NCBI RefSeq assembly: GCF_000147675.1
Contig: NZ_ADGQ01000060.1
Span: 62,001 to 126,000, forward strand
Direction of reading: 5' to 3'
DNA length: 64,000 nt
Source: Peptostreptococcus stomatis DSM 17678
Lineage (GTDB): Bacteria; Bacillota; Clostridia; Peptostreptococcales; Peptostreptococcaceae
This document shows positions 8,926 through 18,190 of this stretch, one piece after another (positions within the stretch are counted from its first letter, which is position 1; each line of letters starts with the position of its first letter). The position numbers were made by a program, and so were the translations under genes. The notes under the pieces are model-generated. The model had not been told where the DNA came from, did not search any database, and worked only from the letters and a program-made list of their open reading frames with translations.

Positions 8926-10692
8926 GTGAAAAAAGATGTTAAAGTTATTAAAGGTGATACCACACTGAAGAGAACTGCATCAGGTTGTGTTCAACGCTCA
9001 ATAAAGAGAGTAGCAGCTTATTGCAGAGTAAGTACGGATACCGAAGATCAAATTAACAGCTATAATTCTCAAGTAGAACACTATACAGATTTTATAAAGC
9101 AAAACAATGAGTGGACACTTGCGGGAATATATGCTGATGAAGCGATAACCGGTACACAGGTTGATAGAAGAATTGATTTTCAAAGGTTGATAAATGATTG
9201 TATGAATGGCGATATAGATATGGTGATTACAAAATCCATATCAAGATTTGCAAGAAATACTTTGGATACTTTGAAATATGTAAGAAAGCTCAAGGAATAT
9301 AATGTTGCGGTATTTTTTGAAGAAGAAAACATCAATACCTTAACAATGGACGGTGAGTTGCTTTTAACTATTTTAAGCTCAGTTGCTCAACAGGAAGTAG
9401 AAAATATTTCAGCCAATGTTAAAAAAGGCTTGAGAATGAAGATGGAAAGAGGTGAAATGGTCGGGTTTCAAGGTTGCTTAGGTTATGACTATGACCCGGA
9501 AACCAAGAGTATTTCCATCAATGAAAAAGAAGCTGAGATTGTACGATATATTTTCAGAAGATACCTTGAAGGTGTTGGCGGAATGGTTATTTCCAGAGAG
9601 CTTGAAGAACAAGGTTATTTATCACCAAGAGGACATAAGAAGTGGACTGAAACTACGGTTTTAGGAATTATTAAGAATGAAAAATACAAGGGCGATCTTC
9701 TCATGGGTAAAACATTCACTGTTGATCCTATTTCAAAAAGAAGATTGGATAACTTTGGGGAGCAGGATAAATTCTACATTGAAAACCATCATGAGCCTAT
9801 TATTTCAGAAGAAGATTTTGAAAAAGCGCAGGGAATCAGATTAAGAAGGGCAAAAAACAGAAATACAGTTGCAAACAATGGTGGTAAAAGAGAAAAGTAT
9901 TCAAGGAAATATGCTTTCAGTAGTATGCTTGAATGTGGTTTTTGCGGTCATATACTTTCAAGAAGAAATTGGCACTCAAGTTCTGAATATAAGAAAGTAA
10001 TTTGGCAATGTGTTAATGCCACTAAAAACGGAAAGAAGTATTGCCCACACAGCAAAGGCATTGAGGAAGAAGCCATAGAAAAAGCATTTATGGAAAGCTA
10101 TCGTCAGGTATGTCACAACAATGTGGAAATCACGAATGAATTCTTGAAAACTGTGGAAGAAGAACTAAAAGATAATAGCTTATCAAAGGATTTGAAGAAA
10201 ATTAGTAATCAACTTGATAAAATACTGAAGAAAGAAAAAGACCTTGTTGAATTAAGGCTTAATGAATCAATCAGTATGGACATATATCAAGAGAAATATA
10301 ATGAAATATCTATCAGTAAGGAAAAATTGCTTGAAGAAAAAAGAGCGTTAGAGATAACTCTAACTGATGAAAAAGCATTAAAGAAAAGGCTTGAAGGATT
10401 TAAGAAGCTATTGGAGTCAAATAAATATCTTGAAAAATTTGATAGAACTGTATTTGAAAGTATAGTAGACAAAATCATAATCGGTGGAACTAATGATGAT
10501 GGAGAAATTGATCCTGCAATGATTACTATCATATATAAGACAGGGAAAAAAGACTCTCAAGATGGACGATTATTCAAGAGCAGAAGAAAAAATGCAAAAG
10601 CTGCTGAGGAAAATGACAGCAATAAATTGTATCCTCAATCAAGCAACGAGGTTAATAAATTGTGTTTCTATTCAACAGACAACACATGTTGA
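8926..10692 (+). CDS. large serine recombinase (TnpX/TndX type)
   Basis: A 588-residue site-specific recombinase. Order: N-terminal resolvase domain with the catalytic serine in YCRVSTD near residue 32-38, conserved arginines (ITKSISRFARNTLD), a recombinase domain (GCLGYDYDPETK ... TTVLGIIKNEKYKGDLL), a zinc ribbon with CGFCG and later C/H pairs (WQCVN, YCPH), and a leucine/lysine-rich coiled coil before the C-terminus. GTG at 8926 is the start; the nearby ATG at 8921 hits a stop at once. It presumably excises and integrates the conjugative element. Its last bases lie inside a 219-bp repeat found again at 12.8 kb. Confidence 0.92.
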   Translation: MKKDVKVIKGDTTLKRTASGCVQRSIKRVAAYCRVSTDTEDQINSYNSQVEHYTDFIKQNNEWTLAGIYADEAITGTQVDRRIDFQRLINDCMNGDIDMVITKSISRFARNTLDTLKYVRKLKEYNVAVFFEEENINTLTMDGELLLTILSSVAQQEVENISANVKKGLRMKMERGEMVGFQGCLGYDYDPETKSISINEKEAEIVRYIFRRYLEGVGGMVISRELEEQGYLSPRGHKKWTETTVLGIIKNEKYKGDLLMGKTFTVDPISKRRLDNFGEQDKFYIENHHEPIISEEDFEKAQGIRLRRAKNRNTVANNGGKREKYSRKYAFSSMLECGFCGHILSRRNWHSSSEYKKVIWQCVNATKNGKKYCPHSKGIEEEAIEKAFMESYRQVCHNNVEITNEFLKTVEEELKDNSLSKDLKKISNQLDKILKKEKDLVELRLNESISMDIYQEKYNEISISKEKLLEEKRALEITLTDEKALKKRLEGFKKLLESNKYLEKFDRTVFESIVDKIIIGGTNDDGEIDPAMITIIYKTGKKDSQDGRLFKSRRKNAKAAEENDSNKLYPQSSNEVNKLCFYSTDNTC

Positions 10693-10903
10693 GTGCGTAG
10701 TATTGATGTCAAGAGTTGCACCCACTAAGTAAATAAAGTGTAGAAAATAAAGGCTTATTTATAGGCCATCGTTAAAAGGTATCGGTAGTCTGGAGTAAGC
10801 CTTATTATTTATGATAAAAAGTGATTGAGTGGGAACATATCCATAGACAAAAGTTGACACTAGGGAATGGATAACAAGAAAAAATGTACCCACTTGCACC
10901 CAC
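10685..10903. repeat. direct repeat R1 (about 219 bp)
   Basis: Begins within the recombinase stop region (CATGTTGAGTGCGTAG) and ends near GCACCCACC. A closely similar sequence of the same length lies at 12813-13031, and a diverged collinear version at 34437-34614. It holds an outer stem AAGGCTTA/TAAGCCTT and several CCCACT or GTGGG motifs. Together with the copy at 12.8 kb it brackets the second recombinase cassette. Confidence 0.85.
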
Positions 10904-10922
10904 CTATAAATTTGATAATTGC

Positions 10923-10935
10923 AAAATAGCCTAAT
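10923..10935. repeat. 13-mer AAAATAGCCTAAT, copy 1
   Basis: Exact copies occur at 10923-10935, 12702-12714 and 12795-12807, one left and two right of the second recombinase cassette. They may be recombination core sites. Confidence 0.8.
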
Positions 10936-10991
10936 TAACATTATAATATATCTAAGAAACAAGTATACTAAAATATTGGTGGAGAATCTCT

Positions 10992-11936
10992 ATGAATGGA
11001 AGAAAAGATATGGCTGAAAATGTAACTGTAATACAGAAGCAGAGAGTTATAAAAGATTATGCTGTGGGGATATATGCTCGTGTAAGTACAAGCCATAAAG
11101 CCCAAATGGATAGTTTATCGGCACAAGTATCGGGATTGACGAGACTTGCGGCTGCACATAGAACATGGTTTGTGGCGGATGTTTTTATTGATGTTGCATC
11201 TGCTAAGACAGGATCAAAAAGATCAGAATTTAATAGAATGATAAATGAGTGCGAGCATGGGAATTTAGATATTATTCTTACCAAAAGTCTCAGTCGTTTT
11301 GGACGTGATGCTAAAGAAGGCTTAAAAGCTATTAGAAGAATACAAGCAGCTGGGAAAAGAATTATCTTTGAGAAAGATAAGATAGATACAGAGACCGTTA
11401 AAGATGAATTATTGATTAGTATAATTGAAGCGTGTGATCAAGCAGAAAATGACTGGAGAAGCGAAAATATACGCTTGGGCTTAAAATATAGAGCCGAGGA
11501 TGGAACATCAGGACTATATAATAGAGCCTGTTACGGCTATAAAAAAGATAAGAATGGAATGCTTATAATTGATGAAGAAGAAGCAAAAGTTGTTAGAAAT
11601 ATTTTTGACTGGTATCTTGAAGGATATAGCATTGGAGGCATCATAGATAAACTGGCAGAAAAGAAAATAAAGACATCGAAAGGTAAAGAACGATGGAGTA
11701 AAAGAGCGATTGAATCTACACTCACACGAGAAAAATATACAGGTGATGTGGCAATTGCGGATTCAGGGGGATCTGAGAATCGTTATTTGAATAAGAACCA
11801 TCACGAAGGGATAATTTCAAAAGGGCAATTTGAAGCAGTTCAACTAGAAATGGAACTTCGTAGTAATGTTGAAATTGGAGAAGATGGAAAGGCTCGAAGA
11901 AAGAGTAAAAAATATAGTTCGAAGATACTAAAATGA
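10992..11936 (+). CDS. serine recombinase, short form
   Basis: A 314-residue resolvase-family protein. The catalytic serine lies in YARVSTS near residue 28, with TKSLSRFGRD downstream, then a recombinase domain (RACYGYKKDKNG ... AIESTLTREKYTGDVAIADSG). It lacks the zinc ribbon and coiled coil of the upstream recombinase and stops after a lysine-rich segment (RRKSKKYSSKILK). Such short forms often work as partners of a second recombinase on Clostridial elements, or it may be truncated. It is followed 13 bases later by a membrane protein gene, and both lie between direct repeats. Confidence 0.87.
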   Translation: MNGRKDMAENVTVIQKQRVIKDYAVGIYARVSTSHKAQMDSLSAQVSGLTRLAAAHRTWFVADVFIDVASAKTGSKRSEFNRMINECEHGNLDIILTKSLSRFGRDAKEGLKAIRRIQAAGKRIIFEKDKIDTETVKDELLISIIEACDQAENDWRSENIRLGLKYRAEDGTSGLYNRACYGYKKDKNGMLIIDEEEAKVVRNIFDWYLEGYSIGGIIDKLAEKKIKTSKGKERWSKRAIESTLTREKYTGDVAIADSGGSENRYLNKNHHEGIISKGQFEAVQLEMELRSNVEIGEDGKARRKSKKYSSKILK

Positions 11937-11949
11937 TAGGAGAAAATAT

Positions 11950-12570
11950 ATGAGAGATAAGTATTCTAAGTCTAATATTAATAATGTTTCGGGAAATATT
12001 TTTAATGGCCCAACTAATATTGTGGCAGGTAATAATTATTCTAAGGAAGCTGAAGAAGATAAGGTTGCATCATATACACCAGAACCTGTTTGGAGAAGTC
12101 CGATAACAATGGCAATGCTTTCATGGATAGGATTTATAATTTCTTTAATAGGACTTTTCCCAATGTATAAAATATTTGAGCCCTTAATCAATTTAATAAC
12201 TAATGAGAGTATTAAGTCAGATTCAAATAATAGTATTTACTTCATAATTTTTTCTGTAATATCGATACTTCTTGTGCTAGTCATGTTTTTGAGGAATATT
12301 ACAAAAAAAGAAACTAGACATCCCTTATTCTTTAATTATGCAATAAGCGGTCTTGGAAGGAAGATCACAATAGAAAAAATTCATATTGACAAATGTCCTA
12401 TATGTGGTGGCACAATGAAATATTTCAATAAGGCTGTAGAATGGAGAAATACAACATATTCTGATGGAAAAACAAAAAGTGAGGTTACAAAAAAAGTGCC
12501 TGCGTTACAATGCAAGCGAAATTCAGATCATTGGTATGAAGTGGATCCGGCTGCAGATAAATTAAAATAG
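11950..12570 (+). CDS. membrane protein with C-terminal zinc-ribbon-like motif
   Basis: A 206-residue protein of unknown function. The N-terminus repeats Asn/Gly (INNVSGNIFNGPTNIVAGNN), a pattern seen in proteins of mobile elements with N-terminal nucleic-acid or multimer motifs. Two transmembrane segments follow (about 50-75 and 95-118), then a cytoplasmic part with CPICGG and a later cysteine in LQCKRN, suggesting a metal site. The AGGAG site and 13-base spacing put it in one transcript with the recombinase. Confidence 0.6.
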   Translation: MRDKYSKSNINNVSGNIFNGPTNIVAGNNYSKEAEEDKVASYTPEPVWRSPITMAMLSWIGFIISLIGLFPMYKIFEPLINLITNESIKSDSNNSIYFIIFSVISILLVLVMFLRNITKKETRHPLFFNYAISGLGRKITIEKIHIDKCPICGGTMKYFNKAVEWRNTTYSDGKTKSEVTKKVPALQCKRNSDHWYEVDPAADKLK

Positions 12571-12701
12571 GTTTAATGAAAATAAGTATATTATTGTTGT
12601 AAAGTTGCAACTATATGCAAATTAAAAAATTGCAGTTGATGCTGGACAAATATTTTCGAGTGAGAAATTTCTGAAAAAGATTAATAATTTATATAGTATA
12701 T

Positions 12702-12807
12702 AAAATAGCCTAATCAAAAATTATATGTTTGAAACAATAGAAATATTATAGTTATTATAAAATCAATGGGTTTTGCAGAGGTATTTAATTTTCCAAAATA
12801 GCCTAAT
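12702..12807. repeat. 13-mer AAAATAGCCTAAT, copies 2 and 3
   Basis: Exact copies at 12702-12714 and 12795-12807, 93 bases apart start to start, immediately left of repeat R2. The first copy lies left of the recombinase at 10923. Confidence 0.8.
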
Positions 12808-12812
12808 AATCT

Positions 12813-13031
12813 CATGTGGAGTGCGTAGTTTTGATGTCAAAAGTTGCACCCACTAAGTAAATAAAATGTAGAAAATGAAGGCTTATTCATAGGCTATCGT
12901 TAAAAGGTATCGGTAGGTTAGAGTAAGCCTTATTATTTGAGAAAAATTAAGGTTGAGTGGGAACATATCCATAGCCTAGAGTTGACACGAGAGAATAGAT
13001 AACAAGAAAAAATGCACCCACTTACACCCAC
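12813..13031. repeat. direct repeat R2 (about 219 bp)
   Basis: Same orientation and length as R1 at 10685-10903, with scattered differences only (by eye close to 90 percent identical). It does not end a coding region here, whereas R1 starts in the recombinase stop codon. Confidence 0.85.
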
Positions 13032-13190
13032 TTTGAAATTTTGATTTGATGCAGAAAGAAAGGTACTGTATCGTGTGGAGAAGAGATGAAAATGTAGGAA
13101 TTGATACACAAACCCACGCTTATATTACTCAATTTGCTTAAAATAAAGACTTTAGGAAAAATCAAAAATTGAATAAAAATAATCGTTGCT

Positions 13191-13218
13191 CTAGCTTATC
13201 AGAAAGCTAGATTTTTTT
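13191..13218 (+). terminator. rho-independent terminator
   Basis: CTAGCTT (13191-13197) pairs with AAGCTAG (13204-13210), followed by a run of seven T. It separates the recombinase cassette from the defence island. Confidence 0.7.
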
Positions 13219-13405
13219 ATTTTAGGTGTGTCAATTTCAATAACAAGGGGGTCAATAAAATCATTTTGGGTGTGTTTTGAATTAATGATATATCAAGCAG
13301 TGCATGAAATATAATCAATTATATCAAAACATATATTAAATAATATAGAAAAATGTTATAATACAAGGTGGAAGCACATTAATAACAAATGAGAGGAATT
13401 TTGAT

Positions 13406-13602
13406 ATGGATCAAAACTTTATAGATAAGTGGATAAGTATTGATGAAGCTGCAGAATATTTAGGTATAAAAACAGTAACACTTAGAGGTTGGATAAAAAA
13501 GATGATACACTTCCAGCACATAAAGTTGGAAAACAATGGAAATTTAAGTGTTCAGAAATAGATGAATGGATAAAGAGTGGAAAGAGCGCTAATGTTGATT
13601 AG
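13406..13602 (+). pseudogene. excisionase-like HTH protein, frameshifted in a poly-A run
   Basis: The frame from ATG 13406 gives KWISIDEAAEYLGIKTVTLR, a MerR/excisionase-type winged HTH, then stops after running through a run of six A near 13496. In the next frame the protein continues as expected (DTLPAHKVGKQWKFKCSEI, DEWIKSGKSANVD) to the stop at 13602. One extra A restores the frame. Such HTH proteins often open the operons of restriction systems with ASCH-C5 methyltransferases. The change may be real inactivation, homopolymer slippage expression, or a sequencing error. RBS is GAGAGGAA. Confidence 0.75.
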
Positions 13603-13618
13603 AAATGAGGAGTAAAGC

Positions 13619-15223
13619 TTGAAAGAAATATTATTAAGCATGAAACCTGGATGGTTCAACATGGTGGTTTCTGGAGAAAAGTTATATGAGTATAGAAAAC
13701 ATTTCCCCGAGGGAAAAGTTAGAGCCTATATATATGTTACTTCACCTATTAAGGCAATAGAAGCTATTATTGAATTTGGAGAAAGAATTAATCTGTTGGA
13801 CTTGAAAAGTAAAGATTATGTATCACAAGATATGCTCTCAAAAATAGATTATTACCTTGAAAATAGCAATTATGCTGTTCCAATATTAAAAGTATATAGA
13901 ACTTGTAAAGTTGACTTAAATCATATACGACATCAAGTCAAAGGATTTATTGCTCCTCAAATGTACTATTTTTTGAGAGAAGAGTCAAAACTTACAGATT
14001 TTATACATAGCCAAGCTCAAATTATAGGGCAACCAATATATGAAAATATACTTGAGAAAATATCGAAAGATGATTTGTGTAAAATTTTTGATAGATCGGA
14101 GGTTAGAAATATGGGGCAATTATCATTATTTGATGACCCGAATTTTTTAAATAATAATAATAAAGAAAAACAAGTTGATAAGAGCAAAATTCTAGGTATA
14201 CATCCTAAATTAGTATCATTATTTAGTGGATGTGGCGGAATGGATCTTGGTTTTAAACAGGCTGGATATGAAATAGTTTATGCGAATGATTTCGATTCTG
14301 ATGCACAGAGAGTTTATGAAAAAAACTTTGGGGAAATTGATAAGAGAAGCATATTAGATGTAGATGAAAAGGAAATTCCTGATTGTGACATCCTAACTGC
14401 TGGATTTCCTTGTCAGCCATTCTCTAATGCAGGAAATCGAAGGGGCGTTAACGATTCGCGTGGAAATTTATATAAAGAGTGCTTAAGAGTAATAAATGAA
14501 AAACACCCCAAAGTAGTAGTTTTTGAGAATGTTAGAGGTCTTCTTTCAACGAAGGATGAAAATGGTAATCCTCTAATAGAAACTATTATTAGTAATCTAT
14601 ATGAATTAGGATATAAAACAACATATAAACTAGTAAATGCAAGTTCATATGGAGTTCCACAGAATAGAATACGAGTGATTGTTGTTGCATTTAGGAAAGA
14701 CTTAAATAAAATGTTTATTTTTCCAGAAGAACAATCTAAAGAAGGTCTAAATATCGGGATGTGTTTAGATATACCAGAAGAAGTTCCTAATCAGGTTGAT
14801 TGGCCTTTTTCACCACAAGCTATGAATTTAATTCAACATATTCCTGAAGGAGGATCTTGGAAAAGTATCCCTTATGAATATTTACCAGAAAGATTTAGGA
14901 AAATCAGGGATAATATGAAACGTTATCATGCTCCTAATATGTATAGACGTTTTGCGCGTACTGAAATTGCAGGAACAATAACTGCTTCAGCACAACCAGA
15001 AAACTGTGGGATTATTCACCCATTAGAAAATAGAAGATTGAATGTAAGAGAGATAGCCAGAATACAAACATTTCCTGATGATTTTACATTTTTTACAGAT
15101 AATAAAAAATCTGTGACAGGTATGTATAAAGTTATCGGTAATGCGGTACCACCAAAACTGGCAGAAATAATTGCAACTGAAATTTTGTTACAGTTATCAG
15201 ATGAATTAGAGAAGGAGGAATAG
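13619..15223 (+). CDS. ASCH-domain fused C5 cytosine DNA methyltransferase
   Basis: A 534-residue protein. Residues 1-130 resemble an ASCH/PUA-like domain (MKEILLSMKPGWFNMVVSGE). From about 197 on it is a C5 methyltransferase: motif I LFSGCGGMDLG at 201-211, motif IV AGFPCQPFSNAG with catalytic Cys265, motif VI VFENVRGL, motif VIII QNRIRVIVVAF, motif IX region ARTEIAGTITAS, and motif X NAVPPKLAEII. The TTG start is supported by a GAGG 8 bases away and by the domain start. It presumably protects host DNA from the McrBC-like proteins that follow at once, as in LlaJI-like systems. Target specificity is unknown. Confidence 0.9.
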   Translation: MKEILLSMKPGWFNMVVSGEKLYEYRKHFPEGKVRAYIYVTSPIKAIEAIIEFGERINLLDLKSKDYVSQDMLSKIDYYLENSNYAVPILKVYRTCKVDLNHIRHQVKGFIAPQMYYFLREESKLTDFIHSQAQIIGQPIYENILEKISKDDLCKIFDRSEVRNMGQLSLFDDPNFLNNNNKEKQVDKSKILGIHPKLVSLFSGCGGMDLGFKQAGYEIVYANDFDSDAQRVYEKNFGEIDKRSILDVDEKEIPDCDILTAGFPCQPFSNAGNRRGVNDSRGNLYKECLRVINEKHPKVVVFENVRGLLSTKDENGNPLIETIISNLYELGYKTTYKLVNASSYGVPQNRIRVIVVAFRKDLNKMFIFPEEQSKEGLNIGMCLDIPEEVPNQVDWPFSPQAMNLIQHIPEGGSWKSIPYEYLPERFRKIRDNMKRYHAPNMYRRFARTEIAGTITASAQPENCGIIHPLENRRLNVREIARIQTFPDDFTFFTDNKKSVTGMYKVIGNAVPPKLAEIIATEILLQLSDELEKEE

Positions 15224-15226
15224 AGC

Positions 15227-16939
15227 TTGAAAAGAATATATGTATCAAATAATGGGTTGAAAAAATGTGTAGAGTACTTTCGTAATACTATAATTTCTTC
15301 TCCTGAACAGCTTGGAATGTTCTTCTTCTTTAAATCTATAGGCTTTAGTGAAAATGAGTACAAAGCATTTCCTAAGGTTAGTGGTATTTCGGATGAGCAA
15401 AGACAAGATTATTTAAAAAAATTATATAATCTTTCTGCTGTTTTCGATAAAGATGCAGAAAGCGGAGAGAAAAGATGTTGTCTTTTTCCTTTTTCTATAA
15501 CTTCGGAAATAGGTAGCAAGCAGCAGTTTAACCCAGGGACAGTATTTAAAGGTTTGCTCAGTAGAATGAGAGATACTGTAGATAATACATTGGTTGATGA
15601 TACGAAGTTTTTGAGAAAGGATGATACTAATCCAGATTTTTTTAAATTTCCTAGAGATTATATACAGATACTGCAGAATAACTTTCTAAATAATCAACGT
15701 ATATCTCTAGTATATTTTTCAGCATGGTATTTTAGGTTTAGGGGCATTGAGTGCAATGATTCTTGGTTAGAAAATCCAAATGTTGATCTATATAAAGCAT
15801 TTACTAGGGTTTGCACAAAAACATTGGTAGAAGAATTAAAATTGACAGATAGTGAGTTAAATGAACTATTCTATCATGATGAGGATGAGATAATACCATA
15901 TTCATCAAATAAAATAAGTGGCGCTGATTTAAGAGGCCATTTACAATTTGCTAAGGATAGTATTCCTGAAATAAAAGAATTACCAAGAGGAGGAAATGAT
16001 TATATGAGTGATACAAAAGATATTGAAATCCAAAAGACTGAAGAGTTATCACAACCAACAGGAAATAATATTACTGTTGATAGTTTAAAATCATTATTAA
16101 ATGCGTTGAAGCAAGTTATTCTATATGGTGCACCAGGAACAAGCAAATCACACATTACAAACAAAATAAAAGATGATTTTGAAGACTCAGCCATGATACA
16201 ATTTCATGCAAGTTTAACCTATGAGCAGTTTATAGGGGGGATTTCCGTAGATTCTGATGGTAAATTTATATCGAAGCCAGGTATTTTTCTTGATTTTTGT
16301 GAACGAGCAAGAAGAGAAGAGGAGAATGGAAAGAAGTATTTGTTTATTATTGATGAGATCAATAGAGGAAATGTATCAAAAGTATTTGGAGAAACAATAC
16401 TGACTCTTGATAGAGAGTATACAGCTGATTTAGTAAGTCCCATAATATGGGAAGGTAATTCTGTCAAAAAATTCTCCATTCCTTCTAATGTATACATTAT
16501 TGCAACGATGAACTCTGCCGATAGAAGTATTGCTCAGATAGACTATGCAATTAGACGAAGATTTGCCTTCGTTAAGTTTTATCCTAATTATGAGCTTATT
16601 GAATCTATTTCAGATTGCACGGAATTATCAGATATAAAACCAAATGTTTTGTTTAAGAGTATTAATAAGGCGCTTCTTAATGTTCTTAAAGACGAAAATA
16701 TGATTCTTGGACATGCTTACTTTATACCTAAATGGGCAATTCAAGATGATAAGAAAATACATTGGACTCCAGAGGTATTAAAAGTATTGATTAATTATTA
16801 TGTGTTGCCAATCATTGAAGAGTATACATATGGTAATAGTAGATATCTGGCAAATATTCTCGGAAGAACAATACCAACACGAATAGATGATAACGACTTG
16901 TTTATAAGCGAAATAAAGAAGCAGTTTAGAGTAGATTAA
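15227..16939 (+). CDS. McrB-like AAA+ GTPase restriction subunit
   Basis: A 570-residue protein. Residues 1-260 are a target-recognition-like N-terminal part without recognisable motifs. The AAA+ domain has Walker A GAPGTSKS at 301-308 (Ser in place of the usual Gly before Lys), Walker B FIIDEINRGN with DEINR at 376-380, sensor MNSADRS at 428-434 and arginine-rich AIRRRF, all typical of McrB. McrB translocates DNA and, with McrC, cleaves. TTG start follows a GAAGGAGG, 3 bases after the methyltransferase stop. It is followed by the McrC-like gene. Confidence 0.88.
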   Translation: MKRIYVSNNGLKKCVEYFRNTIISSPEQLGMFFFFKSIGFSENEYKAFPKVSGISDEQRQDYLKKLYNLSAVFDKDAESGEKRCCLFPFSITSEIGSKQQFNPGTVFKGLLSRMRDTVDNTLVDDTKFLRKDDTNPDFFKFPRDYIQILQNNFLNNQRISLVYFSAWYFRFRGIECNDSWLENPNVDLYKAFTRVCTKTLVEELKLTDSELNELFYHDEDEIIPYSSNKISGADLRGHLQFAKDSIPEIKELPRGGNDYMSDTKDIEIQKTEELSQPTGNNITVDSLKSLLNALKQVILYGAPGTSKSHITNKIKDDFEDSAMIQFHASLTYEQFIGGISVDSDGKFISKPGIFLDFCERARREEENGKKYLFIIDEINRGNVSKVFGETILTLDREYTADLVSPIIWEGNSVKKFSIPSNVYIIATMNSADRSIAQIDYAIRRRFAFVKFYPNYELIESISDCTELSDIKPNVLFKSINKALLNVLKDENMILGHAYFIPKWAIQDDKKIHWTPEVLKVLINYYVLPIIEEYTYGNSRYLANILGRTIPTRIDDNDLFISEIKKQFRVD

Positions 16940-16955
16940 TAGGGGGGGTATTTAT

Positions 16956-18161
16956 ATGAATGAAATTCATATACCTCAAGGTGGGTCGTTAAGACTTAAT
17001 GAAGATGAAATAAGTATTTTGAGTTCAACATTTAAAAATATTGGTGTTGATATATCTTGTATTGATTTTAACCAAGGGATTGTTTCTTTTCCACAAGCAT
17101 ATGTTGGTTATATTAGTTTGCCAGGTAGAAAAATAATTATTAATCCAAAACATGAAGGAGTTACTTTTAAGCATATTCTGCGTATATACTATTTTCTATA
17201 CACGTCAGATTCTTCAGATCTAGATGAACCTATTTATGATATGGATGCTGAAAAATCGTATGATATAATTCAAAATTTTGTACATGAATTAGAAATTGTA
17301 ACTAAGAAAGGGTTGCCTGTAGAATATAAAAATAGGAGAAACACTCTTCAGTATCTACGTGGCAATATTAATCTTACAAATACAGCATTGAATGTAAAAC
17401 TTGGCAAAAAAGACATCTTTGATTGTGAATATGATGAACTGTCTCATGATGTTCCTATAAATCAGGTTTTATATAAGGCACTAAAAAAAGCTGCACAGAT
17501 GGTTGATTTAGGCACTGGATCTCTATTAAGCAAAAGTTTTCATGATGTATCTGAGGTTTTCGAAGTACCACAGAATATACAATTAAACACTAATACAAAG
17601 TACTGCAAAAAGGTAATGACACTTGCATATATGATTTTGAATGATTTAAGTATTTCAGATTATGGCAATTCAACATATGGACAAAACCTCTTAATTAATT
17701 TTGATCGTGTTTTTGAGGAATTTATTAAAAAGATTCTTACAGTTTATTCCGGTGATTATAACTTTACTTATTGGGATGACGAAAAGACATATGCTTTATG
17801 TAGAACACATGATAGAGAGTTTTTTAAATCATATATTCCAGATATGTTATATGGATATCAGAGTAAAAGTTTTCCAAATACAGCATATTGTATTTTAGAT
17901 ATGAAAAATAAAACATCAAAGCCATTTAGTAATGCGGATGTTTATCAAATGTTCTTTTATGCAAATCAGTTAAAGAGTAAAAAGGTCATTCTATGTTATC
18001 CTGCAAGCAAAAATATAAGTAATGCTCTATTGAGTTTTGAAAACGAAGACTTTTTAATAAGAAAGATATATGCTGCTTATATAAATATTGCAGGAGATAC
18101 GTCAAAAGACTTTAAAAATAATATATATTCTTTTATAGAGAACGTTAAGAATTTATTATAG
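16956..18161 (+). CDS. McrC-like restriction endonuclease subunit
   Basis: A 401-residue protein. The N-terminal ~200 residues match the McrC pattern (FPQAYVGYISLPGRKIIINP, then NTLQYLRGNINL). The C-terminal PD-(D/E)xK region is visible as YIPDMLYG ... CILDMKNKTS, with the conserved Asp and Asp-x-Lys. With McrB it forms the nuclease; paired with a dedicated C5 methyltransferase the set looks like LlaJI rather than a pure type IV system. Start ATG 16956 follows a GGGGGG site. Confidence 0.85.
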   Translation: MNEIHIPQGGSLRLNEDEISILSSTFKNIGVDISCIDFNQGIVSFPQAYVGYISLPGRKIIINPKHEGVTFKHILRIYYFLYTSDSSDLDEPIYDMDAEKSYDIIQNFVHELEIVTKKGLPVEYKNRRNTLQYLRGNINLTNTALNVKLGKKDIFDCEYDELSHDVPINQVLYKALKKAAQMVDLGTGSLLSKSFHDVSEVFEVPQNIQLNTNTKYCKKVMTLAYMILNDLSISDYGNSTYGQNLLINFDRVFEEFIKKILTVYSGDYNFTYWDDEKTYALCRTHDREFFKSYIPDMLYGYQSKSFPNTAYCILDMKNKTSKPFSNADVYQMFFYANQLKSKKVILCYPASKNISNALLSFENEDFLIRKIYAAYINIAGDTSKDFKNNIYSFIENVKNLL

Positions 18162-18190
18162 TTGTTTATAATGAAGGGAGGTTGCAAAAA

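Larger units (their letters stand above)
12571..13405. other. intergenic region with repeat copies and a terminator
   Basis: No gene seen. It contains two copies of the 13-mer, the R2 repeat, the terminator at 13191-13218 and, before the HTH gene, a TATAAT at 13357-13362 without a convincing -35. Confidence 0.6.

Noticed and set aside
13619-18161. Stand-alone type IV McrBC
   Set aside because: A dedicated C5 methyltransferase lies 3 bases upstream, favouring a LlaJI-like modification-protected system.
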